A stretch of 44,596 bases of DNA, from NCBI GenBank assembly GCA_017405065.1, contig JAFRBD010000159.1:1-44596 (forward strand). Reading direction: 5' to 3'. Origin of the DNA: Ruminococcus sp. Lineage in GTDB: Bacteria > Bacillota > Clostridia > Oscillospirales > Acutalibacteraceae. Numbering within the stretch: position 1 is the stretch's first letter; each line of letters opens with the position of its first letter. Shown here in pieces: positions 20,925-29,332 of this stretch. Both the position numbers and the translations under genes were made by a program. The notes beneath the pieces are model-generated. The model had not been told where the DNA came from, made no database searches, and saw only the letters and a list, made by a program, of their open reading frames with translations.

Positions 20925-23636
20925 ATGAGCCTGTTCCGCAGAGATAAGGATCACAAAGACGCCAAGGACAAAACGAAAGAGATCAAGGCAAAGGCGGAAG
21001 AAGCCGAACCGCTCGCGGAAGAAGAGCCTTCCGACGAGGAGTATACCGATATCAGCGAAGCGGCTGCCGACTCATTTTCTCAGCCTCAGAACAATAAGAT
21101 GGAGGAGATCTACTCCACAAGAGATAAACACGTCAAGTTCCGCCGTCAGGAGCCGCTGGAGGAAGAAGCCGCCGCAAAGCGCAAGGAGGCGGCAAAGGAC
21201 GACCTGATCCGCGGCAAACTGGAATTCAGTTCCGTCGGCGATGAAGAAACGCCCGAGGTCAAGCTCGAAGCGGAGCTGGACCCGAACGCCGTTGTCTCTG
21301 ACGAGATCATCGAGGATGTTGTCGACGTCAAAAAGCTGAGAAACATCTATGTACAGGATATCGATGATATCGACGTCAGCCTCGACCCGATGGAAAGCGT
21401 CAAGGAATACGAAAAACAGGCGCAGGACAAGCAGCGCCGCGACGCGCGCGCCGAAAAGAAGAAGTCGGAAGAAGATCCGTATGTCCCCTCCGGCGATACC
21501 GTCGTCGCGAAGGTGCCGGTGTATCAGCACGAGGACAGCGTCGACAAGCTCTATCTCAAGGCGGGCCGCTTTACGGACGTCGTCGAGAGCGAATACGACG
21601 AATACCTGAAATCCACCGACCCCACTATCTCCAAAAACTATCACGCGACGAAACCGACGGTAAAGCCGCACCAGAGCCTGCTGTATACCCTCAGTCAGGT
21701 TGCCATGCGCCGCAAGGCGGAATCCGAGCAAAAGCAGAAGAGCAAGGAGATCATGCGCAACAACTTTGACGAGGAGCCTGTACAGCCGAAAGAAAAGAAA
21801 AAGAAGAAAAAGAAGCGTTCCCGCGTGGGAAAATTCTTCCGCGTCCTGTCGGCGGTGATCTCGTCGGGCTTCATTTCGCCCTCCGAGGACGAGCAGGAGC
21901 GCGCGATGGACTACGACTCCCGCGAGGATGAAAACTACATACTGGAACGTACCCGCGGCAACATCAAGCGGCAGACGATCCATCTGACGCTGTACATCGT
22001 GATCGGACTTGCGATCCTCGGTCTGGTGATCTGGGAACGCGCCGCCGGAGCGCAGGCTGTCGCCGCGAACGGCGCCGGAACGGCGTTCACCTACTGCGGG
22101 CTGAATTTCATCCTGACGCTCGCTTTGGGCATGGTCGCGCGGCATACGCTGATCGACGGCGTCAAGCCGCTGAAGCACTTCAAGTTCAACTGCAGCACCG
22201 TCCTCTCCCTCGCCTACGGCGCGTGTCTGCTGCAAAGTCTGGTCTCTTTGTTCACCTGCACTTCGTTTGTCGGCAGCGACCACCATCTGTACAGCTTTGT
22301 CGCCGCCTTCGGTCTGTCGCTGAATACGCTGGGCAGGCTGCTGATGGCGCTGAGGGTCAAGAGCAATCTCAAATTCATCAGCGACCGTTCTCCCGCCTAC
22401 GCGGCGAAAATATACGACGATGAGGAAACCGCGCGGCGCATGGTCAGCGGTACCACGACCTCCAAGGGAATGATCGCGTATCAGCACGTCACCCGTTTCC
22501 TCTCCGATTTCCTGAAAATATCGTACGCGCCCGATCCGAGCGAGGAGCTTTCGGGTAAGATGGCGCCGATCGCGGTGATCGCTTCGCTGTTCGTTACGAT
22601 CCTGTACGCGATCATCTTCAAGAGCGTGCAGGGCGCGGTATCCGCGCTGACGGTCATGCTGTGTATCAGCATCCCCTTCACCGGCATGCTTGCCGGCAAC
22701 CTGCCGCTGCTGATGTTCAGCCGCAGGATGCTCAAGGAAGGCGCGATGATCGCCGGCTACCCCTCGGTACGTCAGTTCTGTGACACCTCTGCGATCATGA
22801 TGGGCGCGAGCGACCTTTTCCCCGCAGGATGCGTCACCATCAAGGAGCTGCTCCCCCTGCAGGAATACAGGGTCAGCGAAGGGCTGCTGATGGCGGCGGC
22901 TGTACTGCGCGAGGGGGCGTCGCCCATCGCTCCCGCCTTTGACGAGCTGGTGATGGAAAACAACAACGTCCTGCCTGCGGTTGAGAGCGTGATGTTTGAA
23001 GATAAGAGCGGACTGGTCGGATGGATCAACGGCGAGCGCGTGCTGATCGGCAACATGAAGCTGATGAACCGCTATCACATCTCCATCCCGACCGATATGA
23101 TCGCCTCCAAGCGCAAGAACAAATCGCTGGAAACCTCGTACGTCGCGATCGCCGGACAGGCTGTTGCCGTACTGGGTCTGTCATATGAAGCGTCAAAGAT
23201 CACCAAGGAACAGATACAAAAAGCGGAACAAAACGGGCTGGCGCTGATCGTCAGCACGACAGACGTGAACGTCACCGCAGAGCTGATCGCCGACCGCTAT
23301 GAGGTATTTTACCGTTCGGTCAAGGTCACGGCGCCCGGTTACTCCAATGTGATCGACGAGGCGACCACCAAGGTTGAGGAAGCCTCGCGCGCCTATGTAG
23401 CCACACGCGGACGCATCGGCTCGCTGGCGCGCGCCATCGGCGGATGCATCGGCATCAAATCCAATATCAGCCTCGGTATCGTCGTCGGTATCTTCGGCAT
23501 GATACTGGGTATCCTGCTGAGCGCGACGCTGGCGCTGTACGCCTCGGTCGCAAGGCTTTCGATCGTGGAAGTGATGATCTATATCGGATTCTGGGTCGCG
23601 GCGACCGTTATCGCGGAGCTGATCAAAAGACCGTAA
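20925..23636 (+). CDS. P-type ATPase-like membrane pseudoenzyme with long charged N-terminus
   Basis: 903 residues. Residues 1 to ~335 are hydrophilic, acidic/lysine-rich and probably disordered, with a lysine run near 288. Paired membrane helices follow, and the C-terminal part has P-type ATPase layout: LGRLLMALRVKS after the helices, CISIPFTGMLAGNLPLLMFS where the metal-site helix and its CPC would be, DTSAIMMGASDLFPAGCVTI where DTVVFDKTGTLTEG is expected, then an N-domain-like SGLVGWINGERVLIGNMKLM and two closing helices. The phosphorylated Asp is gone (GASDL at 627-631), and no TGE or GDGxND is visible. It cannot be a normal ion pump. AAAGGAG 11 nt before ATG 20925 fixes the start. Confidence 0.7.
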   Translation: MSLFRRDKDHKDAKDKTKEIKAKAEEAEPLAEEEPSDEEYTDISEAAADSFSQPQNNKMEEIYSTRDKHVKFRRQEPLEEEAAAKRKEAAKDDLIRGKLEFSSVGDEETPEVKLEAELDPNAVVSDEIIEDVVDVKKLRNIYVQDIDDIDVSLDPMESVKEYEKQAQDKQRRDARAEKKKSEEDPYVPSGDTVVAKVPVYQHEDSVDKLYLKAGRFTDVVESEYDEYLKSTDPTISKNYHATKPTVKPHQSLLYTLSQVAMRRKAESEQKQKSKEIMRNNFDEEPVQPKEKKKKKKKRSRVGKFFRVLSAVISSGFISPSEDEQERAMDYDSREDENYILERTRGNIKRQTIHLTLYIVIGLAILGLVIWERAAGAQAVAANGAGTAFTYCGLNFILTLALGMVARHTLIDGVKPLKHFKFNCSTVLSLAYGACLLQSLVSLFTCTSFVGSDHHLYSFVAAFGLSLNTLGRLLMALRVKSNLKFISDRSPAYAAKIYDDEETARRMVSGTTTSKGMIAYQHVTRFLSDFLKISYAPDPSEELSGKMAPIAVIASLFVTILYAIIFKSVQGAVSALTVMLCISIPFTGMLAGNLPLLMFSRRMLKEGAMIAGYPSVRQFCDTSAIMMGASDLFPAGCVTIKELLPLQEYRVSEGLLMAAAVLREGASPIAPAFDELVMENNNVLPAVESVMFEDKSGLVGWINGERVLIGNMKLMNRYHISIPTDMIASKRKNKSLETSYVAIAGQAVAVLGLSYEASKITKEQIQKAEQNGLALIVSTTDVNVTAELIADRYEVFYRSVKVTAPGYSNVIDEATTKVEEASRAYVATRGRIGSLARAIGGCIGIKSNISLGIVVGIFGMILGILLSATLALYASVARLSIVEVMIYIGFWVAATVIAELIKRP

Positions 23637-23643
23637 ACGCAAG

Positions 23644-23791
23644 GGAACAGATAACAGATAACAGCTGCGGGAAATGCTTCGCATTTTAGATTCCTGTTAA
23701 ATCGGGAACAGCAGCTTTGCAGCCGAATAGATAAAACGGGCGCCGGCTTGCCCGCCCTTCGTTGTTCTCTATTCTCTTTTCTCTGTTCTCT
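23644..23791. repeat. Heptamer-bounded intergenic element, AGAACAG version
   Basis: Left units at 23644-23664 (GGAACAG ATAACAG, then ATAACAG). Inverted right units at 23764-23791 (GTTCTCT ATTCTCT, then TTTCTCT GTTCTCT). The interior starts with GGGAAATGCTTCGCATTTTA and GATTCCTG, close to the interior of the copy at 29891, and then GGGCGCCGGCTTGCCCGCCC, like the GCGGGC..GCCCGC stem of other copies. So the interior is shared although the terminal heptamer has a different sequence. Confidence 0.65.
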
Positions 23792-23810
23792 TAACAAAGG
23801 GGGTTATACT

Positions 23811-24461
23811 ATGTTGATTGCACCTTCATTATTATCTTGTGATTTTTCGAGATTCGGAGAAGAGATCAAGCGCGTCGATAAAGCGGGCGCGGACATCATA
23901 CATCTCGACGTCATGGACGGTCACTTCGTACCGAACCTGACCTTCGGCGCGCCGGTGATCAAAAAGCTGAGATCCGCCGCCGATAAACCCTTTGACGTAC
24001 ATCTGATGATCTCACAGCCTCACCGCTATATCGGCGACTTTGCCGACGCGGGCGCGGACATCATCTCCTTTCACACCGAATGTGACAGCGATATCGGCGA
24101 AACGCTGGCGCTGATCGAAAAGCGCGGCGTCAAGCCTGCTCTCGCGATCAAGCCGGGAACTCCGGCTCAGGTCGTCCTCCCCTATCTCGACAGACTGTAC
24201 ATGGTGCTGGTGATGACGGTGGAACCGGGCTTCGGCGGTCAGAGCTTTATGCCCGACATGATGGACAAGGTCGTTTTCTTGCGCAAAGAGATCGCAGAGC
24301 GCGGGCTGAATACACTGATCGAGGTGGACGGCGGCATCGCAAAAGACACCATCGCGACCGCCGCGAAAGCGGGCGTGGATATCTGTGTTGCAGGTACGGC
24401 GGTATTCGGCGCACCGGACGCAAAAACGGCGATCGAGGAACTCAGAGCGCTGTGCAAATAA
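23811..24461 (+). CDS. rpe: Ribulose-phosphate 3-epimerase
   Basis: 216 residues, a TIM-barrel enzyme that interconverts ribulose-5-phosphate and xylulose-5-phosphate in the pentose phosphate pathway. Family blocks are APSLLSCDFSRFGEEI, HLDVMDGHFVPNLTFGAPVI (first metal His and Asp), DVHLMISQPHRYI, VEPGFGGQSFMPDM and EVDGGIAKDTI (catalytic Asp). Start ATG 23811 has AAAGGGGG upstream; an earlier in-frame ATG lies inside the repeat element. A terminator follows. Confidence 0.96.
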   Translation: MLIAPSLLSCDFSRFGEEIKRVDKAGADIIHLDVMDGHFVPNLTFGAPVIKKLRSAADKPFDVHLMISQPHRYIGDFADAGADIISFHTECDSDIGETLALIEKRGVKPALAIKPGTPAQVVLPYLDRLYMVLVMTVEPGFGGQSFMPDMMDKVVFLRKEIAERGLNTLIEVDGGIAKDTIATAAKAGVDICVAGTAVFGAPDAKTAIEELRALCK

Positions 24462-24503
24462 TTGATCAATAATTATCATAATTCCGAATGAACGGGACAT
24501 AAT

Positions 24504-24535
24504 AAAAGCAGGAGCACAGGCTCCTGCTTCTTTTT
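24504..24535. terminator. Bidirectional terminator after rpe
   Basis: GCAGGAGC (24508-24515), ACAG loop, GCTCCTGC (24520-24527), with AAAA on one side and TTCTTTTT on the other. It serves rpe and the convergent lipoprotein gene. Confidence 0.88.
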
Positions 24536-24561
24536 ATCGTCAGTTTTGATCAAATATGATA

Positions 24562-25062
24562 TTATTCCTCGTCTTCGATCACATTCCCGTCGGCGTCGTA
24601 CTTGGTTCGGATCGTCGTGCCGTCCTCATCGCATTCGGTCACGATTACCATTATGACGTTGCCCTGCGCGTCTGTTTCGGTACGACGGGTCTCAAGTCCC
24701 TCTTCATCCCTCTCAAAGAGCACCTGAGCGGACACGTTGCCGTCGGCACCATAGCGGATCTCTTTGACGACGAAGCCGCTTTCGTCATACTCATAGCTGA
24801 CCGAGCCCTGCAGCTTGCCGAGAGAATCATAGGTATAATTGAGGGTAACGCGACCGTCCTCATCCTTTTCCTGTTTGATATAACCGGAAGCGCTGCCGTC
24901 GGCTGTCGTAGCGATAGGTGTGGCTCCCTCGGGAACCGTCACCGCGCTTGAAGCGCTTGAAGCGCCTGAAGCCGTTTTCTTTTCCTCCTTGCCGCAGCCG
25001 GTCATTGCGGCAGCCGACATCATCAGTATCAAAACCAAGAGTAACGCAATTATTCTTTTCAT
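24562..25062 (-). CDS. Secreted lipoprotein with YD-like repeats
   Basis: 166 residues. MKRIIALLLVLILMMSAAAM then TGCGKEEKK is a lipoprotein signal with the lipidated Cys at about residue 23 (the -3 residue is Met, slightly off the LxxC norm). A Ser/Ala linker follows, then short repeats of the YD/RHS type (GRVTLNYTYDSLGKLQGSVS, YEYDESGFVVKEIRYGADGN, and so on), ending in an acidic tail. Such repeats form small beta units and often bind sugars or wrap cargo, but this protein is far too short for a toxin shell. Function is unknown. ATG 25062 has AGGAGAGG upstream. Confidence 0.75.
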   Translation of the reverse strand: MKRIIALLLVLILMMSAAAMTGCGKEEKKTASGASSASSAVTVPEGATPIATTADGSASGYIKQEKDEDGRVTLNYTYDSLGKLQGSVSYEYDESGFVVKEIRYGADGNVSAQVLFERDEEGLETRRTETDAQGNVIMVIVTECDEDGTTIRTKYDADGNVIEDEE

Positions 25063-25192
25063 AAAACCTCTCCTTGTATTACATATCATCGGATAACTCC
25101 GGGGCGTCAATCATTACTTGCTATTATATCATATTTTATGATTTAGTCAACCGATTTAGTCAACTGATTCAGCCGAGATAAGGGAGGGCATT

Positions 25193-26308
25193 ATGAATAT
25201 TATCGCGAAAAAGAAAGAATGGTATCTGCGGTATCCGCCGGAGGGCCCTATGCGCAAGACCGCGCTGTGTCATATAACGGATGAACGTGACTTTTTGCCG
25301 GAGAACAGCAGTCTGTTTCATCCCGCCGCCGCGCAGACAGCCGCCGCGCTGAGCATGAGCGCCCCGGATGAAAAGCTGCTCAGAGAGAACCTGAGCGAGC
25401 TGGGTTATCAAGATATCGTCACACTCGCCTATCGGGACGCCTGCCGCGACAAGATCGGGATGTGTATCGGCAGCCGCGTCAGGGACGACCGTCTGCAGAT
25501 CGCCGTCGTCCTGCGCGGCACCTGCGGCGACGAATGGTACTCAAACTTCGACATCGGCTACTCGGCAGAACACAGCGGCTTTGCGAAAGCCGCCGATTTT
25601 GCCGAATTGAAGCTGGGCGACTATGTGTTCACCCGCGCGATCTGCGTCCATCCGGAATTCTTTATCACCGGCTACAGCCGCGGCGGCGCCGTTGCCAATA
25701 TCCTCGCGAAACGGCTGTGCGACCGCTACGGGCTGGACGCTGTGTGCGCCTACACTTTTGCGGCGCCCTCTACTACCATCAGCCGCCGCACCAACCGCTA
25801 CAGCAGTATCTTCAACCTTGTAAGGCAGGAGGATTTCTTCACCCGCGTGCCGCTGACCGGCTGGGGCTACACCAAATACGGCAGGAATATCTCGCTGTCC
25901 GATCACGGCGATATGACCCTGCGCTATCACGATCTGACCGGAGAGGATTATATCGGCTTCACCCGCCAGGTTTTGGTGGACAACTTCCTGTGCGCGCTGC
26001 ACAGACTCGCGCCGAACGTGCATGCCTACTATCGCCGTCAGCGGCAGGTCGGCGACCGTAAGCTGAGTATGTATGAATTCCTCAACTGCGTCGCGGACAT
26101 GCTGTCGCAGCATATGGACGAGGCGGTCGCGGACGTGTTCTTTTCGGCGATGTTCTCCGACTATGCGGATCTGATCAGCTTTCTGTCCAGCGGGGCGGAT
26201 CTGGGCGAGATCGTCGCTTCAACTGCCGCCGTGCCGAAGTGCAGCGTCGCGGACAGCCACAGCCCTGCCGCTTATATGGCGTCGCTGGAGCTCTTTCTCC
26301 CACAATAG
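25193..26308 (+). CDS. Lipase class 3-like alpha/beta hydrolase
   Basis: 371 residues. VVLRGTCGDEWYSNFDIG carries the oxyanion-side strand, and FITGYSRGGAVANILAKRL is the nucleophile elbow with Ser 162 (GYSRG). TFAAPSTT after it matches the fold of lipase class 3/DUF2974 proteins, with a likely Asp in VRQEDFFTRVPL and a His further on. No signal peptide, so intracellular. The substrate is unknown; it could be a lipid or ester. GGGAGG precedes ATG 25193. The last 90 bp overlap, on the opposite strand, the 3' end of the mecA-like gene. Confidence 0.8.
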   Translation: MNIIAKKKEWYLRYPPEGPMRKTALCHITDERDFLPENSSLFHPAAAQTAAALSMSAPDEKLLRENLSELGYQDIVTLAYRDACRDKIGMCIGSRVRDDRLQIAVVLRGTCGDEWYSNFDIGYSAEHSGFAKAADFAELKLGDYVFTRAICVHPEFFITGYSRGGAVANILAKRLCDRYGLDAVCAYTFAAPSTTISRRTNRYSSIFNLVRQEDFFTRVPLTGWGYTKYGRNISLSDHGDMTLRYHDLTGEDYIGFTRQVLVDNFLCALHRLAPNVHAYYRRQRQVGDRKLSMYEFLNCVADMLSQHMDEAVADVFFSAMFSDYADLISFLSSGADLGEIVASTAAVPKCSVADSHSPAAYMASLELFLPQ

Positions 26309-26800
26309 GGTCCCGTATTCCTTCACGTGCGCGATGGCGGTACTGCTCAACGGACAGCTCTCGGCGAATTCGATGATCTCCGCCGGCGCGGCGCCGCGGG
26401 AAAAGGAGGAAGGGATAAGGACAAAGCGATCCTTGTACCGATAAACGGAATAGCCCTCCTCATCGGGATGCAGACTGCGATAATCGAGCATCGCGTCGGC
26501 GTTGAAGAACACATACAGTTCCCCTCTGCGGGTACGCTTGATACGGTACTTCCTGCGGTATTTTGCCTTGCGGACGGAAATGATCAGCAGGCATCCGTCG
26601 GATGACGGCAAAGCTTCGATCAGATAGCTTTTTCCCGCATGATCCAGTCCGCAGGTCTTACCGACATGATACAGCAGTTTTTTCAGCCCGTTTTGCGGAC
26701 ATTTTGACGTTTCTTCGTCAAAACGGAGCGAATATGCATGCATATCCTCGGCGCAAAGCGACACCAGAATCGTTTCGTTGTCCAGTAACTCGATCGTCAT
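26219..26800 (-). CDS. mecA: MecA-type adaptor protein
   Basis: 193 residues. The N-terminal MTIELLDNETILVSLCAEDM and HAYSLRFDEETSK match the substrate-binding domain of MecA. The C-terminal part (YRYKDRFVLIPSSFSRGAAP, EFAESCPLSSTAIAHVKEYG) matches the ClpC-binding domain. MecA delivers proteins such as ComK to ClpCP for degradation; the target here is unknown. B. subtilis MecA is 218 residues, so this one is slightly short, and the charged linker between the domains is brief. GAGGTG precedes ATG 26800. The 3' end overlaps the convergent hydrolase gene by 90 bp. Confidence 0.85.
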   Translation of the reverse strand: MTIELLDNETILVSLCAEDMHAYSLRFDEETSKCPQNGLKKLLYHVGKTCGLDHAGKSYLIEALPSSDGCLLIISVRKAKYRRKYRIKRTRRGELYVFFNADAMLDYRSLHPDEEGYSVYRYKDRFVLIPSSFSRGAAPAEIIEFAESCPLSSTAIAHVKEYGTLLWEKELQRRHISGRAVAVRDAALRHGGS

Positions 26801-26932
26801 AAGTACACCTCAAATCTGTCTTTATGATAAAAGATAACCCGACCATAAACAAGTGAAGATTATTGGATGGAAAAGTTTCCCGAGGTATACTATGACATAT
26901 CAAAAAAAGAGTGCCTGATTTTCAAAAACACA

Positions 26933-26961
26933 TTGACACGCTTTGACGCATATTGTAAAAT
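26933..26961 (+). promoter_or_regulatory. Promoter of the GH13 gene
   Basis: Perfect TTGACA (26933-26938), a 17-nt spacer and TAAAAT (26956-26961). A half copy of the GTCATTCCGAGG repeat follows (about 27003-27050: CTCCTCTTTGTGGGATCGCC ... CCCTCGCAACGAC) before the start codon. Nothing else is visible in the 26801-27077 gap. Confidence 0.7.
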
Positions 26962-27077
26962 TTTGACAGAAGCCTTCGGTATACCCGCGACGAGAAAAGC
27001 GCTGCTCCTCTTTGTGGGATCGCCACGGGCTTTGCCCTCGCAACGACGGCGTATTACACTACATAGGAGTGAATCAC

Positions 27078-28637
27078 ATGAGTACAAGCTGGCTGAAGAA
27101 TACTGTTTTTTATGAGATCTATCCCCAGAGCTTTTACGACAGCAATTCCGACGGTATCGGCGATCTGCGCGGTATCGTCATCAAGCTCGATTACATCAAA
27201 AACTTAGGCTGCAACGCGATCTGGATCAACCCGATCTATGACTCGCCTTTCATGGATGCCGGCTATGACGTGCGCGATTATAAAAAGATCGCCGCGCGTT
27301 ACGGTACCATGGAGGATTTTGAACATCTGCTCGACGAGGCGCATAAGCGCGACATGAAGATCCTGCTCGATCTCGTACCCGGTCACACCAGCGACACGCA
27401 CGAGTGGTTTCAACAGGCGAAAACGGGCTTTCCGAGCGAATACGACAACCGCTACATCTTCACCAAATGCGTATGGGACGCGCCGACCGAGTACCGCATG
27501 ATGTGCGGTATCTGCGACCGCGACGGCAACTATATGGTCAACTATTTTTCTTCTCAGCCGGCGCTGAACTACGGCTTCTATGAGATCACCCATCCCGAAT
27601 GGCAGTTCTCGTGCGATTCGCCCGAGGCATGGGCGACCGTGGACGCGCTGAAGGACGTCATGCGCTTCTGGCTTGACAAGGGGATCGACGGGTTCCGCGT
27701 CGATATGGCGGATTCGCTGGTCAAGAACGACGACGACAAGGTCGCCACCGCGAAGATCTGGCGCAATATCCGCGAAATGATGGACAGCGACTATCCCGAC
27801 GCGGTGCTGGTCAGCGAATGGAGCAACCCGCTGCGCGCGATCGTCAACGCGGGCTTTCACGCGGACTTTTACCTCGACCACCCCGGCAACGGCTATCACG
27901 AGCTGTTCCGCAAAAGATCCGCTCCCGACGCCGATAACCTGAGCTTCTTTGCCGATCAGGCGCACGGCGATATCACGGCTTTTCTCGCAGACTATGTGCC
28001 CGCGTACCTTTGCTCGAAGGATCACGGCTACATCAGCTTCATCACCAATAACCACGACATGCCCCGCGCGACCTTCTATATGAGCGAGTGGATGGTGCAG
28101 CTTTCTCACGCGTTCATGATGACGATGCCGGGCGTGCCGTTCGTCTACTACGGCGACGAGATCGGCATGCGCTACCGCACCGACCTGATATCGAAAGAAG
28201 GCGGCTTTTCGCGCACCGGCTCACGTACGCCGATGCAGTGGAGCCACGAGAAGAATCTCGGCTTCTCGGACGCAGACGAGGATATGCTGTATCTGCCGCT
28301 CGACTACAGCGAGGGATACCCGACCGTCGAGGATCAGGAAGGCGTGGGCGGCAGCATCTATGAGAACATGAAATCGCTGATCGCGCTGAGAAAGGCGAAT
28401 CCGGAGCTTGCCAACGACAGCGAATTCGAGATCGTCTACGCGAAGGAAAAGGAATATCCGTTCGTTTACAAGAGAGGCAGCTTCACCGCCTTTATCAATC
28501 CGTCGGACGAGGATAAGACGATCGAATACGATACCGAGGGCGCGAAGGAATACTACTTCCTCGGCGGATATGAGATCAATGAAAGCAGCGTCGTGATCAG
28601 GAGCAGGAGCTTCCTCTTGCTCAGGCACGAAGCTTAA
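27078..28637 (+). CDS. GH13 alpha-glucosidase (oligo-1,6-glucosidase type)
   Basis: 519 residues, cytoplasmic (no signal peptide). The (beta/alpha)8 barrel starts WLKNTVFYEIYPQSFYDSNS. The catalytic residues are seen in GFRVDMAD (nucleophile Asp 209), LVSEWSNP (acid/base Glu 247) and TNNHDMPR (transition-state Asp 327). DLVPGHTSDTHEWFQQA is region I. The layout fits the oligo-1,6-glucosidase/trehalose-cleaving GH13 subfamilies that hydrolyse short alpha-glucans after uptake; exact specificity is open. GGAGTGA precedes ATG 27078; the longer frame from 27012 runs through a repeat. It has its own promoter and no transporter or regulator next to it. Confidence 0.9.
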   Translation: MSTSWLKNTVFYEIYPQSFYDSNSDGIGDLRGIVIKLDYIKNLGCNAIWINPIYDSPFMDAGYDVRDYKKIAARYGTMEDFEHLLDEAHKRDMKILLDLVPGHTSDTHEWFQQAKTGFPSEYDNRYIFTKCVWDAPTEYRMMCGICDRDGNYMVNYFSSQPALNYGFYEITHPEWQFSCDSPEAWATVDALKDVMRFWLDKGIDGFRVDMADSLVKNDDDKVATAKIWRNIREMMDSDYPDAVLVSEWSNPLRAIVNAGFHADFYLDHPGNGYHELFRKRSAPDADNLSFFADQAHGDITAFLADYVPAYLCSKDHGYISFITNNHDMPRATFYMSEWMVQLSHAFMMTMPGVPFVYYGDEIGMRYRTDLISKEGGFSRTGSRTPMQWSHEKNLGFSDADEDMLYLPLDYSEGYPTVEDQEGVGGSIYENMKSLIALRKANPELANDSEFEIVYAKEKEYPFVYKRGSFTAFINPSDEDKTIEYDTEGAKEYYFLGGYEINESSVVIRSRSFLLLRHEA

Positions 28638-28659
28638 AAAGGACACTGAGATTTTTCAC

Positions 28660-28688
28660 TTGAAGCGTCATTATTTCTATGATATAAT
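28660..28688 (+). promoter_or_regulatory. Promoter of the toxin-antitoxin operon
   Basis: TTGAAG (28660-28665), a 17-nt spacer and perfect TATAAT (28683-28688), 23 nt before the toxin start codon. Confidence 0.75.
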
Positions 28689-28711
28689 AGTATATATCAG
28701 GAGAAGCTGCT

Positions 28712-29038
28712 ATGGAAGTATTGACAATCGATATGATACGGGAATTATGTCAAAACAGTCGTGTGATATGGAGTACGCATGCTGTTGAACGGCTTCAGTT
28801 AAGAGGCGTCAAACGGAGCGATGTCCTGCACGCGATCACTGTCGGAAAAATCATAGAGCAATGCCCGGATGATCACCCCTATCCGTCGTGTTTGGTATTG
28901 GGGAACGATACGCAAGAGCAACTCCTGCATATCGTTTGCGGTTAAGACGGCAATGTCGTAAAAATCATCACCGCTTATCATCCTACTGAAGATACATTTG
29001 ACAAAACAGGTGAATTCAGAAAGGAGAAAACGTCATGA
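28712..29038 (+). pseudogene. DUF4258/MqsR-like toxin gene with a nonsense codon
   Basis: ATG 28712 (AGGAGA upstream) opens a frame that stops at TAA 28943-28945 after 77 residues. The same frame then continues without a break for 30 more codons to TGA 29036-29038, which overlaps the antitoxin ATG at 29035 by 4 nt. Before the stop is VIWSTHAVERLQLRGVKRSD, with SCLVLGNDTQEQLLHIVCG. After it is DGNVVKIITAYHPTEDTFDK, the expected C-terminal strand and tail of DUF4258 toxins (VVCGxDDxxxxIITAYxP). One base change would restore a 108-residue toxin. Family members are thought to be mRNA-cleaving. As read, the toxin lacks its last strand and is probably inactive. Confidence 0.85.
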
Positions 29039-29268
29039 AATGTATGGAATGTAACGGAACTTATATCGAAACCACCAGAACACATGTTGTTGATTTCAAG
29101 ACGTTTATTATTATCATCAGAAATGTCCCTTGTTTAGAATGTTCTCAATGCGGCGACGCTGTTTATACCGATGAAGTGGTCAAAACGCTTGACAGTATCA
29201 TCGATTCACTGAAAAGCTTCATGGGCGAGATCGCCGTGGTAGATTATTCTGACAACAAAGCAGCATAA
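29035..29268 (+). CDS. MqsA/YgiT-type zinc-finger antitoxin
   Basis: 77 residues. Two CxxC pairs (MKCMECNGTYIE and PCLECSQCGDAVYTDE) form the zinc finger of the YgiT/MqsA antitoxin family. A helical tail (VKTLDSIIDSLKSFMGEIAV) follows, but the HTH domain of full-length MqsA is absent. This short form usually pairs with a DUF4258 toxin. The ATG overlaps the end of the restored toxin frame (ATGA), and AAGGAG lies 8 nt upstream, so it was translationally coupled to the intact toxin. It is kept intact although the toxin is cut. Confidence 0.88.
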   Translation: MKCMECNGTYIETTRTHVVDFKTFIIIIRNVPCLECSQCGDAVYTDEVVKTLDSIIDSLKSFMGEIAVVDYSDNKAA

Positions 29269-29280
29269 AACACATGATAA

Positions 29281-29319
29281 AAGATAAGCGCTCCGTATCA
29301 GGAAGCGCTTATCTTTTTT
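29281..29319 (+). terminator. Terminator of the toxin-antitoxin operon
   Basis: AAGATAAGCGCT (29281-29292) pairs with AGCGCTTATCTT (29304-29315), followed by TTTT. It lies 13 nt after the antitoxin stop codon. Confidence 0.88.
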
Positions 29320-29332
29320 GGGAGGTATGAAT

